A stretch of DNA of 64,000 nucleotides from JABMMZ01 sp964438995 (GTDB taxonomy: Bacteria > Bacteroidota > Bacteroidia > NS11-12g > UBA955): contig CAYTMQ010000001.1 in the NCBI GenBank assembly GCA_964438995.1, positions 1-64,000 on the forward strand, in the 5' to 3' direction. The position numbers and the translations under genes were made by a program. The notes below the pieces were generated by a model. It was given only the letters and a program-made list of their open reading frames with translations. It did not search any database and had not been told where the DNA came from. The stretch's first letter is position 1. Each line of letters opens with the position of its first letter. This document shows positions 54,634-63,111 of this stretch, piece after piece.

Positions 54634-56079
54634 TTAAGCATTTTTTCGCTTTGGTTGTAACACCCAAATTATCAACAAAAGCAACGCTAACATTAAAATG
54701 TTTATTGCAAATTTTTGCCAATTGACACTAAATTGACATTTGAAGTAGTCTGTAAGTTTCCAAATACTAATGGAAGCAGCAATAACTGCAAGGTATTTGC
54801 CCACTGTGTATGGCACAGGATAATATACTCTGCTCATGAAGTATGAAACTATGGTCATACTAGCATATACTAGTAAAGTAATCCACGCACATGCAACAAA
54901 TCCGTAGTTAGGTATCAAAGCCACATTTAAAATGATGGTTACAATCGCTCCGCCTCCAGCTATTAGTGCACCTTTTTGTGTGTTGTTGGTAAATCTATAC
55001 CAGATGCTCAAATTGTAATAGACACCCAAAAATAGATTCGCCATCAGTAGAATTGGAACTATATATAAACCGTTAGGATTATCGAAAAATTCTTTGCGTT
55101 TTATAAACAAATGAGCTAGATCTTCTATCCAAAACATGCACGCTAAAAAGATGAAACTGCACACACCAATAAACCAATACATCACAACAGCGTACATTCT
55201 ATTGCTCTCTTCGCCTTCTTGTTGTTTAAAAAATAACGGTTCTGCAGCAAAACGGTATGCCTGTACAAACATAGTCATTACCATGGTTAATTTATAAAAA
55301 GCCCCATAAATGCCATTTTGATATGACCCTTCAGCATCCGGCAACAAACGTTTTAGCAATGTTCTGTCTAAGGTCTCATTTACAATACCAGCTAAGCCCA
55401 CAAAGATGAGTGGCCATGCATATTTCAGCATTTTCTTAAACAATTCTGTATCAAAATCGAAATGGATTTTGAAGGCTAATGGACTTAACAAGGCGAACGA
55501 GCAAAGACTTGCGACAGCATTAGCAATGAGGATAAGGCTGACTTGATTAAATCCTTTTAAAACATCTGGTGTATTGGTTAATAGATAAATATTGAGAGAT
55601 ACATTCACCAAAATATTTACCAGTTTAACGAAAGCAAATTTTAAAGGGCGTTCTTCATTTCTAATTCTGGCAAATGGCATAATAGAAATGGCATCAAAAC
55701 AAAGAAAAATTAAGCAGATGTAAACATATTCAGGATGGGTTGCATAACCCATAAATGCGGCAGCAGGTTGTACAAGAACAATGGCAATAAGTGCAAAAAT
55801 TAGTGTACTAACAATGATGCTTTTCTGAGCTATTGCATATACTTTATCGGGGCCATTTCCAGCTCTTATAAAGTTGAAGTAAGTAGTATCCATGCCATAC
55901 ACCAAAACAATGTTGAAAAAGGCCATGAATGAAAAAATTGTTGTAATATCACCATAAGCTCCAACTGAATTAAGATAGCTGGTATGAGGAATTACCAATA
56001 GAAAATTGATAAATCTTCCTAACATAGAACTCAGCCCATAAATGACTGTTTGGGATGCTAATTTTTTGAGGATGCCCAC
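54634..56079 (-). CDS. Polysaccharide flippase (Wzx/MurJ-like, MATE/MOP superfamily)
   Basis: A 481-residue inner-membrane protein with about 12-14 hydrophobic helices. The N-terminus LKKLASQTVIYGLSSMLGRF is characteristic of MOP-type polysaccharide transporters. It probably flips lipid-linked oligosaccharides across the inner membrane. It heads a compact run with dut, the nucleotidyltransferase, the TPR and DUF4292 lipoproteins and the EnvC-like gene, matching a conserved Bacteroidota arrangement. Confidence 0.92.
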   Translation of the reverse strand: MGILKKLASQTVIYGLSSMLGRFINFLLVIPHTSYLNSVGAYGDITTIFSFMAFFNIVLVYGMDTTYFNFIRAGNGPDKVYAIAQKSIIVSTLIFALIAIVLVQPAAAFMGYATHPEYVYICLIFLCFDAISIMPFARIRNEERPLKFAFVKLVNILVNVSLNIYLLTNTPDVLKGFNQVSLILIANAVASLCSFALLSPLAFKIHFDFDTELFKKMLKYAWPLIFVGLAGIVNETLDRTLLKRLLPDAEGSYQNGIYGAFYKLTMVMTMFVQAYRFAAEPLFFKQQEGEESNRMYAVVMYWFIGVCSFIFLACMFWIEDLAHLFIKRKEFFDNPNGLYIVPILLMANLFLGVYYNLSIWYRFTNNTQKGALIAGGGAIVTIILNVALIPNYGFVACAWITLLVYASMTIVSYFMSRVYYPVPYTVGKYLAVIAASISIWKLTDYFKCQFSVNWQKFAINILMLALLLLIIWVLQPKRKNA

Positions 56080-56118
56080 TTAGGCAAAAATAAAGTGTTT
56101 TCGGATGATGCTGATAAA

Positions 56119-56562
56119 TTATTTCAACAATTCCCAACTTTTATCGGCTAACAGTCGCGCAGAACAGACGTGTTTCTCATATGGTTGAGAACGACCCCAT
56201 TCATTAGGTGCTACGAGAGACAATACTGTTTTACCATTTTTCTCATACACATGGTATATAGTGCCAATGACAGGCTCGAAGTTGAGGTCGGCTTCGTAAA
56301 TTCTTTGGGAAATGATCAATCTTTCTTCAATTTGACGAGCTTGTTCCATCAACAAATCGGCTTGTTTCTTAAGCATCATGATTTGTTGATTTGCCTGATG
56401 TTGCATTGTTTCAAAGGCGTTGGCTTTAACAAGTCGCTTATCAACAGGGTTAATTTTAGGACTCGAAACAGACAAAGGGATAGGAGAAAATTTATCTGGT
56501 CCTTGATACAATGCATCCTTCTTTAAAGGATCAACTTCTTGATATGAAAATTCGTTTTCCAA
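56119..56562 (-). CDS. DUF2452 family protein
   Basis: About 147 residues from a TTG start giving MENEFSYQEVDPLKK. A central helix (QHQANQQIMMLKKQADLLMEQ) probably forms a coiled coil. A small C-terminal domain (PVIGTIYHVYEKNGKTVLSL, EWGRSQPYEK) completes the DUF2452 pattern. No signal peptide or membrane segment is seen, so it is cytosolic; its function is unknown. In-frame starts upstream would overlap both promoters of the divergent region, so I use the TTG nine bases after a TAAATTTG box. Confidence 0.82.
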   Translation of the reverse strand: MENEFSYQEVDPLKKDALYQGPDKFSPIPLSVSSPKINPVDKRLVKANAFETMQHQANQQIMMLKKQADLLMEQARQIEERLIISQRIYEADLNFEPVIGTIYHVYEKNGKTVLSLVAPNEWGRSQPYEKHVCSARLLADKSWELLK

Positions 56563-56571
56563 TATTTTTAA

Positions 56572-56579
56572 CAAATTTA
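56572..56579 (-). promoter_or_regulatory. -7 promoter box (TAAATTTG) of the DUF2452 gene
   Basis: An exact TAnnTTTG box on the minus strand, nine bases before the TTG start. It is only 14 bases from the opposite-facing gpx box. Confidence 0.55.
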
Positions 56580-56593
56580 AAACACAATTACCA

Positions 56594-56601
56594 TACTTTT
56601 G
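56594..56601 (+). promoter_or_regulatory. gpx -7 promoter box (TACTTTTG)
   Basis: An exact TAnnTTTG box four bases before the ATG, predicting a leaderless mRNA. No clear upstream TTG is seen. Confidence 0.55.
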
Positions 56602-56605
56602 TTTT

Positions 56606-57193
56606 ATGATTATGAAAAACATATTGATCACCATGGGAATATTAACATTTTTAACGTCTTGTTTCGTAGGCAAATCTCAAAAAGTTGAGAATGCACAATC
56701 AACAACTCCTAGTAATTCAATTTACGATATCAGCATAAAATCATTAAGTGGCACAGATACCATTAAGTTGTCGGCATACAAAGGCAAATACATAGTGTTT
56801 GTTAACACAGCAAGCGAATGTGGTTACACCCCACAATACAAAGATTTACAAGATTTTTATTCTAAATACAAAGACAGTAATGTTGTTGTAATTGGTTGTC
56901 CATGTAACCAGTTTGGCGGTCAAGAGCCTGGTACAGCCACAGAAATTGGCGCATTTTGTCAAAAGAATTATGGCGTTACCTTTACTCTAACAGAAAAAAT
57001 CGATGTTAAGGGTGCTAATCAGCATCCTTTATATGCTTGGTTGACTCAGAAAGCAAAGAATGGCGCTGGTGATTTTGAGGTAAAATGGAATTTTAACAAG
57101 TTTGTTGTTAGTCCAGAAGGTAAATTGTTACACTACTTTGCATCAAATGTAAAACCTGGCGATGCCGAGTTTGTTGGTGTTTTTAAGAAGTAA
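56606..57193 (+). CDS. Glutathione peroxidase family lipoprotein
   Basis: A 195-residue thiol peroxidase. A lipoprotein-like signal (TSCFVG) precedes the thioredoxin-like domain. The peroxidatic Cys is in NTASECGYTPQY, with CNQFGGQEPG and KWNFNKFVV supplying the usual Gln and Trp/Asn. Such Cys-type enzymes normally use thioredoxin rather than glutathione. Export suggests protection of the envelope against peroxides. An ATG two codons later is an alternative start. The stop abuts that of the convergent gene. Confidence 0.94.
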   Translation: MIMKNILITMGILTFLTSCFVGKSQKVENAQSTTPSNSIYDISIKSLSGTDTIKLSAYKGKYIVFVNTASECGYTPQYKDLQDFYSKYKDSNVVVIGCPCNQFGGQEPGTATEIGAFCQKNYGVTFTLTEKIDVKGANQHPLYAWLTQKAKNGAGDFEVKWNFNKFVVSPEGKLLHYFASNVKPGDAEFVGVFKK

Positions 57194-58159
57194 TTATTTA
57201 TAATATCTAAAATACAAAATCGCCACTATCAGCAGCATATTGACGATTTCTTTCAACACATTTAGTTTACTATTCGAAAAGTAGAAGGTAAAAGAAAAGG
57301 CCAATGGAATAGCAACAAATGAAAATTCCATTTTAGGATTTTGCTTGCCCGTACTCATCAAAATGATTGAAATAATCAAAAGTATGATCATCAACTGAAT
57401 AGAACGTCTTTGTTTGGTCGAATTTCGAAAGAAGTTTTTATACATTCTAAAGACAGCCAATATACCTACCAAACCTATACTTGGCAAAGCCGAATACAAA
57501 GCCCAATAAGGGGTTTTGAAATTACCGTAATCAGGGAAGAAAATATGGAATGGTAAAAAGTTTTCATTGATCAGATAATTGATCATAGTGCCAACATACA
57601 ATGGCATTAGAAAGCCTATTAATGCTGAAATGTTTTCTCTGAAATTAAAGGGCCTGAAGGTATTTATACCAATTACTACAAATACAAAAAACGCTATATA
57701 GGTGGTGTTTAAAAGCACACTTAATCCTGCCAATGTAGATGCTGCAAAAATCGATATACTTGGATTGTCAGATTGATACAATCTCAAAATAGCACCAAGC
57801 GAGATGATTAAGAAGAAGTTAACAAAAATGACTGGTCCAGCATAAAATTGTTCAACAAAAACCGAATTGAGCAGTATAAAAAAATAGGCTGGTAAATACG
57901 ATGGAAAAATAATGAGCTCGTGTTCGATACAAATTTGATTAAAAATCAATGCTGTTATAAACACAAAAATTGTAGATATAATAAATCCTACAATTGGATA
58001 AGCATTTATGGTATTAAAGAAAGCCGATAAGTAATTGATGTCTATGGTTTGAGTGGTGTTGACATATGGTACAAGCAAACCCGATGTTCTAATTACAATA
58101 GTGAATATGAACAGAAACAGAATGGTTTGATTGAAAGTATATGAAAATAGACGTATCAA
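57194..58159 (-). CDS. DUF6427 family membrane protein
   Basis: A 321-residue protein with about ten hydrophobic segments and a polar loop near RMYKNFFRNSTKQRRS. It matches the DUF6427 type of Bacteroidota, whose layout resembles glycosyltransferase-like membrane proteins, though I see no clear catalytic motif. Its start overlaps the upstream secreted-protein gene by four bases (coupled translation). The function is unknown. Confidence 0.82.
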   Translation of the reverse strand: MIRLFSYTFNQTILFLFIFTIVIRTSGLLVPYVNTTQTIDINYLSAFFNTINAYPIVGFIISTIFVFITALIFNQICIEHELIIFPSYLPAYFFILLNSVFVEQFYAGPVIFVNFFLIISLGAILRLYQSDNPSISIFAASTLAGLSVLLNTTYIAFFVFVVIGINTFRPFNFRENISALIGFLMPLYVGTMINYLINENFLPFHIFFPDYGNFKTPYWALYSALPSIGLVGILAVFRMYKNFFRNSTKQRRSIQLMIILLIISIILMSTGKQNPKMEFSFVAIPLAFSFTFYFSNSKLNVLKEIVNMLLIVAILYFRYYK

Positions 58160-59634
58160 TAGATTAATTTTATGTAGGTAAAGTCTCGATTTTGGTTGAT
58201 AGGCATAACTATGCTGTTAGAGGTAACTTGGTTGTATTCTGCTGGAATTATTAAAGCATAATACTGTTCGTTGTTGAGTAAAATCTTTTTAGAGTGTTCT
58301 CCATTGGCCTTATAGGTAATTTGAATGATATCTGCATTGGCATTTAGTTTGTCGTTGTACAAAATATTGATTTCTTCTTCGTTTACCATAACCACTATGC
58401 CGTTGTAATAACCACCATCGTTTACAGTAGATTGGTTTTTAAGAATGATATCCGACCATTGCGTGTTGCCAGCACTGTCAATACTGACAATTAATACCTC
58501 ATCGTTGTTAAATATTTTTGCATAACTACTTTGAGGTATTCCATTCACATAAAAAATTTCACTTTGAGTGGTGATATAAGATTTTTCGGCAATGATAAGA
58601 ACACCGCCATCTACTTTTGGTATTAGTTTTTTTATCTTGAGTTTGTTAAGGTTTTCACCTGCTTTTTCGTTTTTAATTCCCAATACTGTTGTCACCAATT
58701 TTCTATCAAAATCTTCAAATTTGGTCGAGGTAACTTTCATGCTTTTGCAATCGATGTTGATAGAGAAGTAGCCTTTGTTGTCGTCTTCATCTAATCGTCC
58801 GTGAAATCCAATTGCATTAACAGTATTATTTTGATAGTTGTAATTAAGTTTATAGGTATTGATAAAGGTTTCAGAGTTATTGATAAGCTCATTAAATCCA
58901 GATTTTGTTTGAATGTTAAAGCCCATCACATAATGAAAAAAATCTTCAGCATCTTTACTTCTAAATTTTTCGGACCGGGAATACATGACGTACAAATTGG
59001 CCGAATCATCAATCAAAGCATCTCCAATATACAATTCATTTAGGCTATAATTGATGAAGGTTTCGCCTGTAGAAGTTTGTTGGTAATGGTTACAAAGATG
59101 GTATTTCAATAGTGTTTTCTCGCCTTGATCTACAAGATACCACACCATAAATTTGTTTCTTTTTTGATTGTATTCAATTCTAAAATCCAGTGCTTCGTTA
59201 TTGAAATCAGCTGAATTAGCAATTACTTCAGGATAGGACGAGTTGAATGCAGAGTCGATATGTTGTATTTTGAGTTTATAGAAGAATCCTTTTTCGTACA
59301 CTTTTGTAAAAAACACAACTTTATCTTCTGTCACAACAATTTTCTCAAGTTCTCCACCTGGAATTTTAAATGTTTTGCTTTTAAGCAAATTCATTTTTTT
59401 ATCGAATAGTTCAAGAATAAAATACCTTCTAAAAGTATTGTTTTTGTGTTTCAAGACATAAACACCGTATTTGTTTTGACCGATGACTTTGGTAAAATCT
59501 GTGCGTTTGTCAATATTGTTTTTATTGGCCCAGATAACTTGTTGCGCATTGGCATTATTAGCAAAGTTGGCGATAGCCAGCAAGACAAATAGTAACTTAA
59601 AATATTTTATTAAAAGACTGTCCAAAGAATGCAC
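58156..59634 (-). CDS. Exported protein of unknown function, probably beta propeller
   Basis: A 492-residue protein with a signal peptide (ending NNANAQ). The mature part alternates short strands and loops, with repeated patterns such as YFILELFDKKMNLL, KVVFFTKVYEKGF and GVLIIAEKSYIT, suggesting a propeller or repeated beta domain. I do not recognise the family. The start is a GTG; a TTG three codons on (MDSLLIKYF) is equally possible. It is coupled to the DUF6427 gene and divergent from hflX. Confidence 0.78.
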   Translation of the reverse strand: MHSLDSLLIKYFKLLFVLLAIANFANNANAQQVIWANKNNIDKRTDFTKVIGQNKYGVYVLKHKNNTFRRYFILELFDKKMNLLKSKTFKIPGGELEKIVVTEDKVVFFTKVYEKGFFYKLKIQHIDSAFNSSYPEVIANSADFNNEALDFRIEYNQKRNKFMVWYLVDQGEKTLLKYHLCNHYQQTSTGETFINYSLNELYIGDALIDDSANLYVMYSRSEKFRSKDAEDFFHYVMGFNIQTKSGFNELINNSETFINTYKLNYNYQNNTVNAIGFHGRLDEDDNKGYFSINIDCKSMKVTSTKFEDFDRKLVTTVLGIKNEKAGENLNKLKIKKLIPKVDGGVLIIAEKSYITTQSEIFYVNGIPQSSYAKIFNNDEVLIVSIDSAGNTQWSDIILKNQSTVNDGGYYNGIVVMVNEEEINILYNDKLNANADIIQITYKANGEHSKKILLNNEQYYALIIPAEYNQVTSNSIVMPINQNRDFTYIKLIY

Positions 59635-59654
59635 GAATTGAATGGCTAAATTAC

Positions 59655-59662
59655 TATGTTTG
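59655..59662 (+). promoter_or_regulatory. hflX -7 promoter box (TATGTTTG)
   Basis: An exact TAnnTTTG box. The first in-frame ATG (59656) lies inside it, so translation probably starts at the TTG 29 bases downstream. Confidence 0.5.
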
Positions 59663-59691
59663 CGGTAGTTTTACAAATTATATTTCAACAC

Positions 59692-60843
59692 TTGAAACCA
59701 GAATTTTTTTATACAGAAGTTAAGCAGGAGAGAGCCATATTGGTTGGTGTTCATCAGAAAAGCGATAGAATAGATAGAACGAAAGAATATCTGGACGAGT
59801 TGGAGGCTTTAACCACAACAGCTGGAGCCTTAACAATGGCGCGACTCACACAAAATCTTGACTACCCAAATCCAAGGACATATATTGGCGAAGGCAAATT
59901 GAAAGAATTGGTTGAGCTAGTAGCTGTATACGATGCCGATTTGATCATATTTGATGATGAATTGAGTCCTTCTCAAATTCGCAACATTGAAAGAGAGTTT
60001 AAAGAAATTAAAATCATTGATAGAAGCATGTTGATTTTGGATATTTTTTCAAAAAATGCCAAGACAGCTCAGGCAAGGACACAAGTTGAACTTGCGCAAA
60101 ATCAGTATTTGTTACCACGATTGACAAAGATGTGGACGCACTTATCCAAACAAAAGGGTGGTATAGGTATGAAGGGTCCGGGTGAAACAGAAATTGAAAC
60201 TGATAGACGAGTGATTAGAAGCAACATCACAAAGTTGAAAGAACGTCTAGATATTATAGAAAAACAGAACAAAGTTCAGAGACAAAACAGAGGCGATAAA
60301 CAGAGGGTGGCGTTGGTTGGCTATACAAACGTAGGCAAAAGCACCATCATGAATTTGTTGAGTCACTCAGAGGTTTTGGCTGAAAATAAATTGTTCGCAA
60401 CACTTGATTCTACAGTTAGAAAAGTGGTTTTAGAAGATGCTGAAAATCCAGGAGTACATATTCCAATTTTATTAAGTGATACCGTTGGTTTTATTAGGAA
60501 ACTACCTACACTTTTAATTGAAAGTTTCAAGAGTACATTGGCTGAGGTGATAGAAGCTGATATCTTGTTGCACGTAGTAGATATTGCCAATCCAGAATTT
60601 GAAAATCAAATGGAATTGGTAAAGCAAACTTTGTTTGAGATAGGTGCCAAAAATAAGAAAATGTTGCTCGTGTTCAATAAGATTGATACATATGTAGAGC
60701 AATATCCAGACACAGTTTTAACAGAATTTGAGAAAAGTTGGATAAGCAAAGAACACAATCCAGTGGTGTTTATATCAGCGACAAAACGAACTGGAATCAA
60801 TGAGTTAAAAATGAAAATTATTGAATTGGCAAAAGCCTATTAA
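59692..60843 (+). CDS. hflX: GTPase HflX
   Basis: About 383 residues from the TTG giving MKPEFFYTEVKQERAILVGV. The N-terminal HflX domain includes LTQNLDYPNPRTYIGEGKL, IIFDDELSPSQIRNIE and the GGIGMKGPGETEIETDRR signature. The G domain has VGYTNVGKST (G1), LSDTVGFIRKLP (G3) and FNKID (G4). HflX binds the 50S subunit and splits stalled ribosomes. The ATG at 59656 overlaps a promoter box and would add residues unlike the family N-terminus. Its stop is shared in a TTAA with the convergent gene. Confidence 0.95.
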   Translation: MKPEFFYTEVKQERAILVGVHQKSDRIDRTKEYLDELEALTTTAGALTMARLTQNLDYPNPRTYIGEGKLKELVELVAVYDADLIIFDDELSPSQIRNIEREFKEIKIIDRSMLILDIFSKNAKTAQARTQVELAQNQYLLPRLTKMWTHLSKQKGGIGMKGPGETEIETDRRVIRSNITKLKERLDIIEKQNKVQRQNRGDKQRVALVGYTNVGKSTIMNLLSHSEVLAENKLFATLDSTVRKVVLEDAENPGVHIPILLSDTVGFIRKLPTLLIESFKSTLAEVIEADILLHVVDIANPEFENQMELVKQTLFEIGAKNKKMLLVFNKIDTYVEQYPDTVLTEFEKSWISKEHNPVVFISATKRTGINELKMKIIELAKAY

Positions 60844-61241
60844 TAAATTGTAACCTGCTGTTTATTCAGCCATTCAAGAGCTTTATTTGTGTCAGTAAAA
60901 AACTTAGAAGGATAGCTGTCTTTGATGAATTTTAAGTAAAAATTGGTGGTCATTTTTTGGGTTAAAGAGTTTACTACTACAGCTTCAGCAACAATAGTAT
61001 CTTTTCTATCTTTGTTTTCTTGTTGCAGTAATAATCTTGCAGGTAATTCCATTGTAGAATCTTTGGATATAACTATCAATCTTTTTACCCTTTTGTTTTG
61101 TGTAAATGCATAGATATAATTGAGAATTTCTCTCATATCATCAAGTTTAACAGTTACTGCTGATTTGTATCTAACTTCTATGGTGTCAGGTTGAACATAA
61201 GCAATTGATTCTATTACACTCGGCAGAGTATCTTGGCTCAT
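60840..61241 (-). CDS. Small STAS/SpoIIAA-like protein
   Basis: A 133-residue cytosolic protein. The pattern IEVRYKSAVTVKLDDMREIL ... RVKRLIVISKDSTM ... EAVVVNSLTQKMTTNFYLKF ... TDTNKALEWLNKQ matches the small STAS/SpoIIAA-like proteins of unknown function in Bacteroidota. These keep the strand-helix alternation of an anti-sigma antagonist fold. No phosphorylatable Ser motif is evident. A promoter box lies 25 bases upstream. Confidence 0.8.
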   Translation of the reverse strand: MSQDTLPSVIESIAYVQPDTIEVRYKSAVTVKLDDMREILNYIYAFTQNKRVKRLIVISKDSTMELPARLLLQQENKDRKDTIVAEAVVVNSLTQKMTTNFYLKFIKDSYPSKFFTDTNKALEWLNKQQVTIY

Positions 61242-61266
61242 AATAGTAAACGTCTAGTTTTTTATG

Positions 61267-61274
61267 CAAATGTA
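61267..61274 (-). promoter_or_regulatory. -7 promoter box (TACATTTG) of the STAS-like gene
   Basis: An exact TAnnTTTG box on the minus strand, 25 bases before the ATG. Confidence 0.5.
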
Positions 61275-61458
61275 AAAAATAACTTGCAAAAGCACAATTT
61301 TAATCATTAAAATATAACTAAGAAATAACACTTATAGGTTGTGAAAAGTAAAAATACAATTAAAACAGTATTATCCGCCGTTATTTAACATTGATTAGTT
61401 TAATAGACAGTTGAAACTACTTGAATTTCCTAATGTTATCGTTAAATGACTATTAAAT

Positions 61459-61466
61459 TATATTTG
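61459..61466 (+). promoter_or_regulatory. -7 promoter box (TATATTTG) in the 61242-61546 gap
   Basis: The 305-base stretch between the STAS-like start and the next gene holds two opposed promoter boxes: one at 61267 and this one facing right. An in-frame TTG at 61469 lies only two bases downstream of this box, so a leader of about 75 bases to the ATG at 61547 is more likely. I see nothing else in the gap. Confidence 0.5.
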
Positions 61467-61546
61467 TATTGTTTATAAACGCAAATGCCCCATGGGTAAG
61501 TGGTTTAGATAATCGACTTTTCTTATTTTATTTTGTGGTTCGATAC

Positions 61547-62761
61547 ATGCTGAACCAATTACCAATAGAGAAGTTAAATAAAGAGTTAGTGGAAGAGTTT
61601 TCAGGTTTAGAAAAATCACTGCTCCATTTGTCTGAGTTATTCAGATTATTGCCAATAAGCGAATCACAAAAAAAGCAGTTTGTAGAATCTTCATTGAAAG
61701 AGAAATCTGCTTGGTATGCTTGTCTAGTGAATCAAAATATTGATATTTTGTTGCTTCCAGAATATCTTGAAAGTAAGCAAAGCCGTAATATTCTTCTGAA
61801 GAAAGAAACAGACCAATATTATAAATCTTTTGAGAATTTTGATTTCTTAAATAGCAAGTCTAATATTGAATTATTTGAATGTTTGTTGCATTCAGATAAT
61901 CAAGCTCCTGCTGGAAATGGTTTTGATTTGTTTTCTTCTCAAGTTGTAGAGACAGCTAAATGCCCAGCAAAATTGGAAAAAGTGATGAAAGGCTGGACAC
62001 TGCAAAATGCCGAGTACGGTCAATTGCCTTCTATGATTTACCAATTTTTAGAATGGCATGGAGTAAATCAGTTTAGCTTTGCTTCAAATAGACAAATCAT
62101 TTTATGGTTGAATTATCAGTTTAGAAAACTGTATGGCAATATCAGCTTTATGTTCAATCACGAACAGTATTTCTACCACCATTGGAACAAAGAAAGTAGA
62201 GATATGAAGACCTCTGTAAAAGAATTGTTGGGTTTTTGGAAGAAGTCTGTTGAAACAACAGCCGAATCCTTAAAAGCACTTTATAGAGATCAAATTGAAT
62301 ATGAACATTTGCATTCTGGTCAGAGAATTATAGCCAATCATTTATTTGAAACAGGCTTCAAGACTCAGTATCCAATGCCAATACAAATGAGCCAATTTCC
62401 AGCTTTAAAGCCTTTGTTAAAAAAAGGATTTGTAAGTTTAAGCGACTTTGTTGGCAAAGAGGATTTTGAGAAATACCAGGAACTTTTGGATCAATTATTA
62501 GAACAAGAGTTTATTCTTCCAATTAAAGAAGACGAAATTTACATTTGTTTGAATCCTAGTTTTGATAACAAAGACAGCAGACTGATTCAATATTCTAATA
62601 TTAAGAAAGAAGTAGTAAAGCCAGATTGGAACGAATTTATTAACCAAAACATCAGCAAACCTATCGCTCCGATAGAGGTAAAAATAGAACCTTCTGCAGC
62701 TCTGGAGCCATTGTTTATTCCAGAACTGAAGCCAGTTAAAAAGAAGGCGTTTTTCGGTTAA
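61547..62761 (+). CDS. Helical protein of unknown function
   Basis: About 404 residues from the ATG giving MLNQLPIEKLNKEL. It has no signal peptide or membrane segment. The sequence is mainly predicted helix with many Lys, Glu and aromatics. It ends in a Pro-rich linker (PIAPIEVKIEP) and a basic tail (LKPVKKKAFFG) that could bind a partner or nucleic acid. An in-frame TTG 26 codons upstream would extend it, but that part does not look conserved. I do not recognise the family. A DUF2795 gene converges on it two bases away. Confidence 0.75.
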   Translation: MLNQLPIEKLNKELVEEFSGLEKSLLHLSELFRLLPISESQKKQFVESSLKEKSAWYACLVNQNIDILLLPEYLESKQSRNILLKKETDQYYKSFENFDFLNSKSNIELFECLLHSDNQAPAGNGFDLFSSQVVETAKCPAKLEKVMKGWTLQNAEYGQLPSMIYQFLEWHGVNQFSFASNRQIILWLNYQFRKLYGNISFMFNHEQYFYHHWNKESRDMKTSVKELLGFWKKSVETTAESLKALYRDQIEYEHLHSGQRIIANHLFETGFKTQYPMPIQMSQFPALKPLLKKGFVSLSDFVGKEDFEKYQELLDQLLEQEFILPIKEDEIYICLNPSFDNKDSRLIQYSNIKKEVVKPDWNEFINQNISKPIAPIEVKIEPSAALEPLFIPELKPVKKKAFFG

Positions 62762-62763
62762 GA

Positions 62764-62985
62764 TTAATGCTCGTCTTCGTGAAAGAAGTAATCGTCGTCT
62801 GTAGGATAATCACTCCAGATTTCTTCGATACTTTCATAAGGCTCACCATCATCTTCTAACTCTTGAAGATTTTCTACAACTTCCATTGGCGCACCAGAAC
62901 GGATAGCATAATCTATCAATTCGTCCTTAGTTGCAGGCCATGGTGCATCATCCAAATAAGATACTAATTCTAATGTCCAATACAT
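62764..62985 (-). CDS. DUF2795 family small acidic protein
   Basis: A 73-residue cytosolic protein, strongly acidic at the C-terminus. The core WPATKDELIDYAIRSGAP and VVENLQELEDDGEPYESIEE are the signature of a very conserved Bacteroidota family with DUF2795 similarity and unknown function. The high conservation suggests a core role. A promoter box lies 19 bases upstream. Confidence 0.9.
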   Translation of the reverse strand: MYWTLELVSYLDDAPWPATKDELIDYAIRSGAPMEVVENLQELEDDGEPYESIEEIWSDYPTDDDYFFHEDEH

Positions 62986-63004
62986 GGTAATGTTCTATTT
63001 TTTG

Positions 63005-63012
63005 CAAAAGTA
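63005..63012 (-). promoter_or_regulatory. -7 promoter box (TACTTTTG) of the DUF2795 gene
   Basis: An exact TAnnTTTG box on the minus strand, 19 bases before the ATG. Confidence 0.55.
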
Positions 63013-63111
63013 TGTTTTTTAAACAATTAATGCTTACTTTTTTTGTTAATTTTATAACATGTTGTTAGTCAGAGTTATAGATATAAAACTGACCAACAAC
63101 TGAGTCTTTTT

